This document shows, piece after piece, positions 1 to 6,470 of a stretch of DNA of 9,259 bases (position 1 is the stretch's first letter; the number at the start of each line of letters is the position of its first letter). The notes under the pieces are model-generated. The model was not told the origin of the DNA and made no database searches. It saw only the letters and a list, made by a program, of their open reading frames with translations. Made by a program: the position numbers and the translations under genes. Source of the stretch: an uncultured Veillonella sp. (GTDB taxonomy: Bacteria; Bacillota; Negativicutes; Veillonellales; Veillonellaceae); the NCBI RefSeq assembly GCF_934190855.1, contig NZ_CAKPTN010000060.1, positions 1 to 9,259 of the forward strand, read 5' to 3'.

Positions 1-849
1 TAATGCTTGTTGTAATCCCTTGTTAGCCGATACACCACCAGCAATGGTAATACGCGTTTCACCTAATGTATGAGCTGCATCTTTTGTTTTTTCTACAAGC
101 ACATCGACTATGGCCTTTTGGAAGGACGCTGCCACATCGGCTTGATTGATGGGCTCATTCTTTTGTTGTTTGCTATTTAAATAGTTTAAAACTGCTGATT
201 TCAAACCACTAAAACTAAATTCAAAATTACCAGGTTCACTCAAAGCCTTTGGAAATTCGATAGCATCAGCATCGCCTTCCATAGCAAGAGCATCAATATG
301 AGGTCCCCCTGGGTACGGGTAGCCCATAACTCGAGCAATTTTATCAAAAGCTTCGCCTGCTGCATCATCTCGTGTTTGGCCAAGAATATCAAATTCTTCA
401 TATCCTTTTACATGGACTAACATTGTATGACCACCAGACACGACGAGGCTCAAAAATGGAGGCTCCAATTCTGGATTAGCTAAGAAATTAGCAAAAATAT
501 GGCCTTCCATATGGTGAACTGGCACCAAAGGAATACCGGTAGCAAAGGATAACCCCTTCGCCGCTGCTACACCTACTAATAGTGCACCAACAAGCCCTGG
601 ACCATAGGTAACGCCAATATGGTCGATATCTTGTAAAGTCACATTCGCATCTCGTAGCGCTTGATCTATAACAGGTATAACTTGTTCTATATGGTGACGC
701 GATGCGATTTCTGGCACAACGCCACCAAATTTTCTATGAATCGGCACCTGGCTTGAGATAACATTAGATAAAACAGTGCGCCCATCCTTAAGGACGGAAG
801 CAGATGTTTCATCACAGCTACTCTCCAAGGCTAGTGTGTATATACTCAT
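1..849 (-). CDS. tsaD: tRNA N6-adenosine threonylcarbamoyltransferase TsaD, 3' end cut by window
   Basis: TsaD transfers the threonylcarbamoyl group from threonylcarbamoyl-AMP to A37 of ANN-decoding tRNAs, working with TsaB and TsaE in the cytoplasm. I translated 283 codons from ATG 849-847; the frame is open to base 1, so roughly the last 50-60 of the usual ~340 residues are missing. Visible family marks are the N-terminal [11 protein letters not shown] (6-16), [11 protein letters not shown] (41-51), the metal-binding HMEGH with H113 and H117, VVSGGHT (136-142), the GEAFDK segment (165-170), FSFSGLKSA (211-219) and GGVSANKGL (271-279). The third metal ligand, an Asp near residue 300 in the family, lies outside the window. 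Its ATG overlaps the rimI stop as ATGA. AGAGGA sits 6 bases upstream of the ATG, inside the rimI end. It is the last visible gene of the thiL-tsaE-tsaB-rimI-tsaD unit. Confidence 0.97.
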   Translation of the reverse strand, partial: MSIYTLALESSCDETSASVLKDGRTVLSNVISSQVPIHRKFGGVVPEIASRHHIEQVIPVIDQALRDANVTLQDIDHIGVTYGPGLVGALLVGVAAAKGLSFATGIPLVPVHHMEGHIFANFLANPELEPPFLSLVVSGGHTMLVHVKGYEEFDILGQTRDDAAGEAFDKIARVMGYPYPGGPHIDALAMEGDADAIEFPKALSEPGNFEFSFSGLKSAVLNYLNSKQQKNEPINQADVAASFQKAIVDVLVEKTKDAAHTLGETRITIAGGVSANKGLQQAL

Positions 850-1295
850 TCTATTTCCTCTGAAACGAGAGACATAATATACGCATCTTCCGTAGGCTCT
901 GAATAGTAATCTTTACGAATTCCTTTTACAGAAAAACCTAAATTTCTATACATAGCCAATGCGGCTAAATTCGATATGCGCACCTCTAAAAAGATTTCGT
1001 GCATGCCTCGCGAAAAACATTCATCAATTAATCGTTTTGTAAGTTTTGAGCCGTATCCCTTACCGCGAACAGAAGGTAAAATAGCGATATTCGTGATTTG
1101 ACCTTCGTCGTATACAAGCCAAGCACCTGCATAGCCAACAATATGGTTCTCCTCACAAATTACCATATATAGTTTATTTGCTGCCCCTTCCAGCTCGGCG
1201 AGAACAGATTCTAAACTCCACGGAACAGAAAAGGACTGCTGTTCAATCTCATAAATAGCGTGAGCATCGTCAATCGTAGCTAAACGTATCTCCAT
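846..1295 (-). CDS. rimI: Ribosomal-protein-alanine N-acetyltransferase RimI-like GNAT
   Basis: This is a 149-residue single-domain GNAT acetyltransferase of RimI length. RimI is known to acetylate the N-terminal alanine of ribosomal protein S18 using acetyl-CoA. The acetyl-CoA pyrophosphate-binding loop is RGKGYG (77-82), preceded by the beta-strand [10 protein letters not shown] (67-76). [18 protein letters not shown] (104-121) is the RimI signature, and E104 and Y116 match the general acid/base residues known in the family. The C-terminal [12 protein letters not shown] is also typical. The ATG shares one base with the tsaB stop (TAATG), with AGGTG upstream inside tsaB. Its end overlaps tsaD by four bases. 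Position between tsaB and tsaD supports RimI over another GNAT, although genes in this slot can have broader N-terminal acetylation targets. Confidence 0.92.
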   Translation of the reverse strand: MEIRLATIDDAHAIYEIEQQSFSVPWSLESVLAELEGAANKLYMVICEENHIVGYAGAWLVYDEGQITNIAILPSVRGKGYGSKLTKRLIDECFSRGMHEIFLEVRISNLAALAMYRNLGFSVKGIRKDYYSEPTEDAYIMSLVSEEIE

Positions 1296-2053
1296 TATTC
1301 TGCACCTGCCGCCTCTGTCACTACTACAGTAGGATTTTGGCTCAACATGTGAGGGTTATCCTTATGGCGTTCTTCCCATAATACCTCTGCTTCAGAGCGG
1401 CGAATATAATATGGCACCATATCCATAGGATCAGATACTTCATTTGCATCTATTAACTTACGACTAGCTAACAGTAAAGAACTAGCCTTCGGAATACGTT
1501 GTGATATATCTAGAATCGTTAAATTTGTATCACTTTCATCTAATAGTTTTTCAATACGTTTAATACCATCACCAAGGAATACTACTTGTTCTTCAGATGC
1601 TCTGAGTCGTTCTAGTAAATCACTGGCAGGGATAACAAATGGCTCTTCCTTGCATACGAGTTCATTACCCTCATATTGATAAATACCAGCGTAAACATGT
1701 TTCTTCTGCGCATCAATAACAGTACAAATTGTACGATCCGTATACGATACATTACGCGCTAAGCTATCCATGGTCATCACACCATATAAAGGAATTTGTA
1801 AGGCGTAAGCCATAGCTTTCGCTGTACCCATGCCAATGCGTAAGCCCGTAAAAGAACCGGGGCCAATACTAACTACAATCCCTTTTAACTCATTTCTTTC
1901 AACTTGAGAGGCACGTAACAACATATCAATATGAGGTACTAATTGCTCGGAATGAGTCAATCCAGCTTGGATGGTCAATTCCCCTATAAGGTTATGTTCA
2001 TCCATCAAGGCCACACTCGATACGAGTGAGCTCGTCTCAATTCCCAACCACAT
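1295..2053 (-). CDS. tsaB: tRNA threonylcarbamoyladenosine biosynthesis protein TsaB
   Basis: TsaB is the catalytically inactive ASKHA-fold partner that dimerises with TsaD and recruits TsaE during t6A37 synthesis. The 252-residue protein has the N-terminal LGIETSSLVSSVAL (3-16), HSEQLVPHID (34-43) and the diagnostic GPGSFTGLRIG (64-74), followed by the AKAMAYALQIPLYGV helix and strand. It lacks the HxxxH metal motif of TsaD, as expected for TsaB. Its length is slightly above the usual ~230 because of a C-terminal tail rich in Glu, His and Asn (about 225-252). ATG 2053-2051 follows GGAGG with a five-base gap, and that ribosome site lies in the last codons of tsaE. The two genes overlap by 17 bases, suggesting translational coupling. 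Confidence 0.95.
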   Translation of the reverse strand: MWLGIETSSLVSSVALMDEHNLIGELTIQAGLTHSEQLVPHIDMLLRASQVERNELKGIVVSIGPGSFTGLRIGMGTAKAMAYALQIPLYGVMTMDSLARNVSYTDRTICTVIDAQKKHVYAGIYQYEGNELVCKEEPFVIPASDLLERLRASEEQVVFLGDGIKRIEKLLDESDTNLTILDISQRIPKASSLLLASRKLIDANEVSDPMDMVPYYIRRSEAEVLWEERHKDNPHMLSQNPTVVVTEAAGAE

Positions 2054-2531
2054 ATGGGCCTCCTATTTCTACTAAATCATCCGCTGTAAGGTAATCACTA
2101 CCTAATGTAATAGAGCGGCTAGTATCATCAATGCGCGTTAAATAAATCCACAATGTTTCATCAGGCAATTCATCTGGGAATTTATCAGCCCATTCAACAA
2201 TGGATACGCAATCTTCTGTATATTCGTAAAAGCCAATGTTTTCCAGCTCACTAATATCATCTAGGCGATATACGTCAAAATGATATAAATATGTACGATT
2301 CACATCATAAGTATTCATAATAGCGAAGGTAGGGCTCGTAATCTCCTCTGTTACACCAAAGCCTTTAGCTATGCCCTGCGACAAATGAGTTTTACCCGTC
2401 CCTAGATCACCAATCAAGGCAATACATAAAGGGTCCCCATTCTGTTGCACCCATTTGCCTAGTGACTGTCCAAATTGTTGTGTATCCTCTACTGTATGTG
2501 TCTCTAATTGGACCTGTGCCTTATGATTCAT
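2037..2531 (-). CDS. tsaE: tRNA threonylcarbamoyladenosine biosynthesis ATPase TsaE
   Basis: TsaE is the small P-loop ATPase that binds the TsaB-TsaD complex and resets it between rounds of t6A formation. The 164-residue protein carries a Walker A GDLGTGKT (41-48), the switch-like SPTFAIMNTY segment, HFDVYRL and the VEWADKF motif, all in the order usual for the family. The thiL end overlaps its start by 11 bases. The ATG at 2531-2529 has only an AGGA about 13 bases upstream, which is wide. An in-frame ATT two codons upstream would be about 7 bases from the same AGGA, but there is no sequence homology reason to prefer it, so the ATG is kept. Confidence 0.94.
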   Translation of the reverse strand: MNHKAQVQLETHTVEDTQQFGQSLGKWVQQNGDPLCIALIGDLGTGKTHLSQGIAKGFGVTEEITSPTFAIMNTYDVNRTYLYHFDVYRLDDISELENIGFYEYTEDCVSIVEWADKFPDELPDETLWIYLTRIDDTSRSITLGSDYLTADDLVEIGGPYVVGN

Positions 2532-3501
2532 GAAAATGATTATATCCTTTCGCTTCTATGGTCTTAATCGCTCTATCTGGTGTTACCATCTGAACCTTTG
2601 CAGAACCAGATACAACTTCACCAATTAATGTAATGCCTCCTAATTGTTCTAATCTAGGGGCTATTGACTTAGGGGCCGTAAATACGAGTTGAAAGTCTTC
2701 TCCGCCATATAGAGCATAATCTACGGGCTTTGTTTGTAAATGTTTAGCTAATGCATAGGTTTCTTCGTGCAGTGGAATAGCTTGTTCCTCTACGACAATA
2801 GAAACATTACTAGCAGATGCAATTTCATTTAGCTCACTACCTAGACCATCAGTAATATCGTTCATACTATGGACACCTAACTGCCTTAATTGTTGACCTA
2901 ATTCAATTTGAGGGTCTGGACGTTGATGCCCTACCTTGGTCATTGTATAACCTTCTAGGTTATACGATAAGGCACCTAATCCTGTAGCTGCATAGCCTAC
3001 ATAGTTCGTAACGCCTACAACGTCACCTACTTGTGCACCGCTACGCATAACTGCAGTCCCTTTAGGCACCTCACCGATAATCGTTACGGTCCACACCATA
3101 GGACCTTCTGTGCGAACCGTGTCGCCGCCTAATATATTTACCTTATATCGCTGGCATTGATCTTTAATGCCTCTATATATTTCATCTAATATTGCCGTAT
3201 CTATATGTTGCGGAGCTGCAACAGATAAAACGATTTGCCTTGGAGCCCCACCCATAGCCGCAATATCACTTAAATTAGCCGTCATTAGACGATATCCTAC
3301 ATCATAGGGCATCATATAGTGAAAGCTAAAGTGAACCCCTTCTACCATAGTATCAGTACTAATTAGTTGATCCATATCCTGTGCGGCAGAATATACTGCA
3401 CAATCATCACCTATACCATACACTACGGTATTAGAGTCATATATTGTATTATCTTGAATTTGGCGAATGAAATTAAATTCCCCTACATCTTTTAATTGCA
3501 T
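2521..3501 (-). CDS. thiL: Thiamine-monophosphate kinase ThiL
   Basis: ThiL phosphorylates thiamine monophosphate with ATP to make thiamine diphosphate, the last step of cofactor synthesis. The 326-residue protein belongs to the PurM/SelD-like ATP-binding superfamily. Motifs in order: GEFNFIRQI near the start, GIGDDCAV (29-36), STDTMVEGVHF (48-58), NLSDIAAMGGAP (76-87), GGDTV (125-129), DITDGLGSEL (215-224), YGGEDFQL (265-272) and the C-terminal GYNHF (319-323). The open frame reaches an ATG at 3546, but that codon has no Shine-Dalgarno and lies in the promoter area. ATG 3501-3499 is preceded by AGGTGATC, complementary to the 16S 3' end, and gives the family-typical N-terminus MQLKDVGEF. It is the first gene after a terminator and begins the t6A operon, overlapping tsaE by 11 bases. 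Confidence 0.96.
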   Translation of the reverse strand: MQLKDVGEFNFIRQIQDNTIYDSNTVVYGIGDDCAVYSAAQDMDQLISTDTMVEGVHFSFHYMMPYDVGYRLMTANLSDIAAMGGAPRQIVLSVAAPQHIDTAILDEIYRGIKDQCQRYKVNILGGDTVRTEGPMVWTVTIIGEVPKGTAVMRSGAQVGDVVGVTNYVGYAATGLGALSYNLEGYTMTKVGHQRPDPQIELGQQLRQLGVHSMNDITDGLGSELNEIASASNVSIVVEEQAIPLHEETYALAKHLQTKPVDYALYGGEDFQLVFTAPKSIAPRLEQLGGITLIGEVVSGSAKVQMVTPDRAIKTIEAKGYNHFHES

Positions 3502-3505
3502 CTGA

Positions 3506-3511
3506 TCACCT
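3506..3511 (-). promoter_or_regulatory. Ribosome binding site of thiL (decides start)
   Basis: AGGTGA, extended to AGGTGATC, matches the complement of the usual 16S rRNA 3' end and sits 7 bases (counted from AGG) before ATG 3501-3499. The longer in-frame start at 3546 has only TTTTATAT in front of it, so this site decides for the 326-residue protein. Confidence 0.75.
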
Positions 3512-3531
3512 AGTTTCTGATTATTATACTC

Positions 3532-3559
3532 ATTGTATTGTAACATATATAAAAGACAA
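3532..3559 (-). promoter_or_regulatory. Candidate sigma-70 promoter for thiL-tsaE-tsaB-rimI-tsaD
   Basis: Read on the minus strand, a -35-like TTGTCT (3559-3554) is separated by 16 bases from a -10-like TACAAT (3537-3532). A perfect TATAAT follows at 3528-3523 and could be an alternative -10, though without a good -35. Transcription would start a little before the thiL ribosome site. The -35 box lies inside the T-rich tail of the upstream terminator, so a terminator and a new promoter are packed back to back. This was judged by eye against consensus only. Confidence 0.5.
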
Positions 3560-3598
3560 CAAAAATAGCAGATAGTTGATATATCAACTATCTGCTAT
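3551..3598 (-). terminator. Intrinsic terminator after the amidase-GerMN operon
   Basis: A perfect inverted repeat with 17-base arms, ATAGCAGATAGTTGATA and its complement, spans 3598-3565 with no unpaired centre; in RNA a few central bases would form the loop. On the minus strand it is followed at once by TTTTTGTTGTCTTTT (T-rich, to 3551). It begins 17 bases after the GerMN lipoprotein stop. A long stem plus U-tract is the classical Rho-independent form. The plus-strand side is preceded by A-rich rather than T-rich sequence, so it should work mainly in the minus direction. Confidence 0.85.
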
Positions 3599-3615
3599 CA
3601 ATGTTCCTAAGGGAA

Positions 3616-4176
3616 TTATTTTTTAATTAGGTTCGTCATCCGTTTAACTGGATCTTTAGTATCAAAGGAGCCTACAGTAGGAACCTTTTTACCATCGCTA
3701 ACGAAGAGAACACCATTAATATTATCAAAGGATGTTAATGTATTTACAATAGCAGCCATTTGCAATTTAACAGTTAAGTCCCCACCATTACCTTTTACGA
3801 AAGCATTATTTACTTCCACAGAAGCAATGCCATCCTTTACAGTAACAGATGTAACTTCAATATCCTTAGTGAATATTGGATATTTTTGAGCTCTATCAGC
3901 TTTTAACATCGCTAGCAGAGCTGCTTTCGGCGTTACTTTATCCGCCTCCATCTCAACGGTCTGTTGTTTTACTCCAGAACCATCCTCTGTCGGTACAAAG
4001 AATATCATCTTAACCTTTTCTTGAGATACTTTTGTAGTTTCTGCATCCTTATTGACTTTCGTCTCTTGCACAGGCTCACTTTTACCTGTTGTAGGAGCTT
4101 GTTCAGGTGTACAACCTGCTGCAAATGCTAGCATGCCTACACAGAGGATCGAAAGAACTTGTTTACGTAATTTCAT
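3616..4176 (-). CDS. GerMN-domain lipoprotein
   Basis: This is a 186-residue exported protein. Residues 1-21 form a short basic N-terminus and a hydrophobic stretch ending in AFAAGC, so C22 is the predicted lipidated residue; the lipobox has Ala rather than the preferred Leu at -3. A low-complexity Lys/Thr/Glu linker (about 23-53) leads to a GerMN (Germane) domain at about 55-172. This is recognised from the MIFFVPTEDG start, the PKAALLAMLKAD helix, VTVKDGIASVEVNNAF (111-126) and the MAAIVNTLTSFDNINGVLF segment (140-158). The domain occurs in Bacillus GerM and in many non-sporulating bacteria; its biochemical role is not well defined. The ribosome site GGAGG lies in the last codons of the preceding amidase gene, 7 bases from ATG, and the genes are 3 bases apart. 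Inference: an envelope protein that works with, or regulates, the amidase. The strong terminator follows it. Confidence 0.85.
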   Translation of the reverse strand: MKLRKQVLSILCVGMLAFAAGCTPEQAPTTGKSEPVQETKVNKDAETTKVSQEKVKMIFFVPTEDGSGVKQQTVEMEADKVTPKAALLAMLKADRAQKYPIFTKDIEVTSVTVKDGIASVEVNNAFVKGNGGDLTVKLQMAAIVNTLTSFDNINGVLFVSDGKKVPTVGSFDTKDPVKRMTNLIKK

Positions 4177-4179
4177 CGA

Positions 4180-5277
4180 TTAACCTCCAAAGTAATTAGC
4201 AATACCATTTGCAATGCGGTTAGCAAAGTCTTCTTGTGTTTGAGCAGATTGTAATGCTCGTTCCTCGTTAGGGTTGGAGATAAAGCCAAGCTCTACGAGA
4301 ATTGCAGGCATATTAGAATGTCTCAACACGTATAAGTTACCCTCTTGAATACCACGGTCACCATTAAAACCAGGTGTACTAGCAATTTGACTTTGAACCT
4401 TTTGTGCCAATCTAGCATCATTACCTGTTTTACTATAGTAGTATGTTGCAATACCACCCACGCTTGGGTTAGTAAAAGCATTGATATGAACACTTACAAG
4501 AGCATCAGAATTATTTCGGTTCGCAATATTAACGCGAGCGCCTAATTCTTCAACACCACTTGCATTAGGGCCATATACGTCTACGTCTGTAGTACGAGTC
4601 ATAACTACTTTAGCGCCACGGCTTTCCAAAGCAGATTTCAAATACTTAGAAATTGGTAATGTTACATTTTTCTCTTGTAAACCATGTGGTCCAATAGCAC
4701 CGGAGTCACTACCACCATGACCTGGGTCGATAGTGATTGTTTTACCAGATAAACCACCGCTACTAGAGTATTTACCGGATCCAGCCGGTACATTTTTCGC
4801 TGGATGAGCAGCAGGAGATGGTCGTTTACCATAGTAAGCAGGTTTAGGTGCCACACCTTTTTTCTGAACATCTACAACGATGCGATATGGTTTCTTGTTA
4901 ACCGTATCTTTTTTCAGGGAAAATACCTTTACATCACTCGTATCGATAGATGAAGGTGTCTTGATTGTAACCTTAACATCTCTGCCATCTTCTGAGAGTT
5001 TAGCAGAACTAGCTATGCTTGAGTCCATTGTAATGTTCTCTTTAGCAGTCTTTAGCTTTGTGTTTTTCAAGGTAACAGTCGTCGTTTTCCCATCTTTGCT
5101 AATCGATGCGGACGCTTTCACCGGCGCTGACAAATCCATAACCATACGAACATATGGTACAGGTGCATCTGTTCTAGTCACCCATCGGGCATCTTCAAGA
5201 TTAGCGGCCTTCGCTTGAGTCAATAATAAAGGTATTGCCATCAAGACTGCAAGGCACATAAAAAATAGTTTACGCAA
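4180..5277 (-). CDS. N-acetylmuramoyl-L-alanine amidase (AMIN + Amidase_3)
   Basis: This exported peptidoglycan hydrolase cuts the bond between MurNAc and the stem peptide, probably during cell separation. Numbered from the TTG start (365 residues): a signal peptide at 1-24 ending near TQAKA; an AMIN domain at about 30-138, known to target amidases to septal wall; a Pro/Lys/Ser/Gly linker at about 140-178; and a zinc-dependent Amidase_3 domain at about 179-365. Zinc and catalytic residues are visible: H187 in TIDPGHGG, E202 in GLQEKNV, H264 in SVHINAF and E329 in LVELGFISN. The AmiB/AmiC-type architecture is complete. The frame opens with GTG at 5286, but the only Shine-Dalgarno, GGAG 5289-5286, touches that codon. 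TTG 5277-5275 lies 8 bases after it and is preferred. The gene is followed after 3 bases by the GerMN lipoprotein, as one operon. Confidence 0.93.
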   Translation of the reverse strand: MRKLFFMCLAVLMAIPLLLTQAKAANLEDARWVTRTDAPVPYVRMVMDLSAPVKASASISKDGKTTTVTLKNTKLKTAKENITMDSSIASSAKLSEDGRDVKVTIKTPSSIDTSDVKVFSLKKDTVNKKPYRIVVDVQKKGVAPKPAYYGKRPSPAAHPAKNVPAGSGKYSSSGGLSGKTITIDPGHGGSDSGAIGPHGLQEKNVTLPISKYLKSALESRGAKVVMTRTTDVDVYGPNASGVEELGARVNIANRNNSDALVSVHINAFTNPSVGGIATYYYSKTGNDARLAQKVQSQIASTPGFNGDRGIQEGNLYVLRHSNMPAILVELGFISNPNEERALQSAQTQEDFANRIANGIANYFGG

Positions 5278-5285
5278 TACATTCA

Positions 5286-5289
5286 CTCC
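5286..5289 (-). promoter_or_regulatory. Ribosome binding site of the amidase (points to a TTG start)
   Basis: GGAG at 5289-5286 is the only good Shine-Dalgarno in front of the amidase. It overlaps the GTG that would otherwise be the longest start and stands 8 bases from TTG 5277-5275, which gives the signal peptide start MRKLFF. An ATG at 5282-5280 is out of frame. Confidence 0.6.
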
Positions 5290-5474
5290 AATCTAACTGA
5301 CATACGTAGTGTCCAAACCATAGAGATGAGTCGATGATATCTTTGTCTATCAAAATCTCATCGTTCCAATCTATCCATAAACTAATGTTAGATTATAGAT
5401 AGATTATTTCATACAAACATGAAGATAAGCATGCCGATTATACATATTACTATATAAAGTCTTTATACAAACCC

Positions 5475-5509
5475 CATAAAAAAATAGTTGCTTAAAATTA
5501 TTTTTTATG
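5475..5509 (-). terminator. Weak possible terminator after the ComEC-like gene
   Basis: On the minus strand CATAAAAAATA (5509-5499) can pair with TATTTTTTTATG (5486-5475) across a 12-base loop, with one bulged base. The stem is almost all A-T, and the U-run is part of the stem itself, so a functional intrinsic terminator is doubtful. Its place 15 bases after the stop at 5524 is the main argument for it. Confidence 0.3.
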
Positions 5510-5523
5510 CTATACAATCGACG

Positions 5524-6468
5524 TTATCGTTCAGTCGTAATTTGCCATTCATTCCCATCCGTACTAATGTGAATACGTCCCATCGTATCCGTACGGTAAA
5601 TGGCAATATTGTTTTCCTGTAAACGACGCAATGTTACATCGTGAGGATGACCATACTTATTATACATGCCATTTGAAATTAATGCACTTTCTGGTTTAAT
5701 AGATTTCAAAAAATCTTCAGAACTACTTGTACGAGAACCGTGATGACCTACCTTAAGAACGCGGGCAAACAGTCTAGAGTTCTGCTCTTTTACGAGTTTT
5801 TTCTCTTCTTGTAATTCTGCATCACCTGTGAAGAGCATTGAGAATTTACCAAAAATTAATTTACCTACTATAGAGTTATTATTAAGATCTGGCTCACCTT
5901 TTTTATCGGTTAACACCTCTGTCCAAGGTGCATACACAACAAACACAGCACCATGTCCAAAATCAACTACATCACCACTTCTCAAAGTAGAACGTTTAAT
6001 TTTATTTTTCTCAATCCACTTTTCATAGGTTTTATACATATTGTTATCAACAGAAATACCGTCATCATATACATTTTCAATAGGAATTGTTTTGGCAATA
6101 GCATAAAAACCACCCATATGGTCCGCATGAGGATGTGTAATGATGATGTTTTTTAATTTCGTTACGCCCATCGCTTTTAACTGAGCTACAATATTTTCAC
6201 GATGTTCAATATCGCCAGTATCAATCATGCTATATTCATCGCCTACCTTGAGCAATATAGCGTCCCCTTGACCAATATCTAGCATATATACATCTAACTT
6301 GCCTTCAGGCGTAGTCGCTTTAGTATCAATGGAGTAACCTCCATTAGCACTTGACGTTGCTTGATTAGCAGCATTAGCTACATCTTTATTCGTACATCCT
6401 GCAATAGCAAAGATTGGAATACAGAGCACTAATAAAAAGGCTATAAACCGTTGTATCTTAATTGTCAT
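5524..6468 (-). CDS. ComEC/Rec2-like metallo-beta-lactamase-fold lipoprotein
   Basis: This 314-residue predicted lipoprotein has a basic N-terminus, a hydrophobic stretch and the lipobox IAGC, with C25 as the lipidated residue. A Ser/Ala/Asn-rich linker (about 26-55) is followed by a metallo-beta-lactamase-fold domain (about 57-314). Motifs are those of the soluble hydrolase domain of ComEC: LDIGQGDAILLK (63-74), MIDTG (81-85), THPHADHMGG (111-120, with H112, H114, D116 and H117), NNNSIVGKL (197-205), LFTGDAE (212-218), KVGHHGSRTSSS (239-250) and YGHPH (272-276). The metal site looks intact, so hydrolytic activity is expected. There are no competence-channel membrane segments, so it is not ComEC itself. 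Stand-alone proteins of this kind are common; the substrate is unknown, with nucleic acid or a phosphodiester the family-based guess. GGGAG in the last nnr codons stands 7 bases before ATG, and the genes are 2 bases apart. Confidence 0.88.
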   Translation of the reverse strand: MTIKIQRFIAFLLVLCIPIFAIAGCTNKDVANAANQATSSANGGYSIDTKATTPEGKLDVYMLDIGQGDAILLKVGDEYSMIDTGDIEHRENIVAQLKAMGVTKLKNIIITHPHADHMGGFYAIAKTIPIENVYDDGISVDNNMYKTYEKWIEKNKIKRSTLRSGDVVDFGHGAVFVVYAPWTEVLTDKKGEPDLNNNSIVGKLIFGKFSMLFTGDAELQEEKKLVKEQNSRLFARVLKVGHHGSRTSSSEDFLKSIKPESALISNGMYNKYGHPHDVTLRRLQENNIAIYRTDTMGRIHISTDGNEWQITTER

Positions 6469-6470
6469 TC

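Larger units (their letters stand above)
5278..5523. other. AT-rich intergenic region with candidate promoter and inverted repeats
   Basis: No gene is supported here. On the minus strand there are two perfect TATAAT hexamers, at 5442-5437 and 5397-5392, either of which could be the -10 of the amidase promoter; neither has a good -35 at 16-18 bases. That would give a leader of roughly 100-150 bases. A pair of 8-base arms, AATCTATC (5368-5375) and GATAGATT (5398-5405), encloses a small CTAA-TG-TTAG palindrome (5382-5389), a shape compatible with an operator or RNA hairpin, but by eye this could be chance in AT-rich DNA. I recognise no known riboswitch. Confidence 0.4.

Noticed and set aside
3502..3546. 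A 15-residue N-terminal extension of ThiL from ATG 3546
   Set aside because: There is no ribosome site before it, the candidate -10 boxes fall within it, and the family N-terminus begins at the downstream ATG.
4345..5218. Open frames on the plus strand (4345-4545, 4880-5218) and in another minus frame (4662-4871) inside the amidase gene
   Set aside because: They lie wholly within a gene with intact catalytic motifs, have no family motifs and no convincing ribosome sites.
5283..5321. A 12-codon minus-strand frame (ATG 5321) ending next to the amidase start, a possible leader peptide
   Set aside because: It has no Shine-Dalgarno and no run of regulatory codons; it is probably chance.
5828..6156. 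Two plus-strand open frames inside the ComEC-like gene
   Set aside because: Opposite strand to a clear metallo-beta-lactamase-fold gene, with low-complexity translation and no recognisable domain.
5524..6468. Possibility that the metallo-beta-lactamase-fold protein is competence protein ComEC or a beta-lactamase
   Set aside because: It lacks the ComEC transmembrane channel region and OB-fold. Its motifs (NNNSI, GDAE, GHHGS) are of the ComEC hydrolase type, not of class B beta-lactamases.
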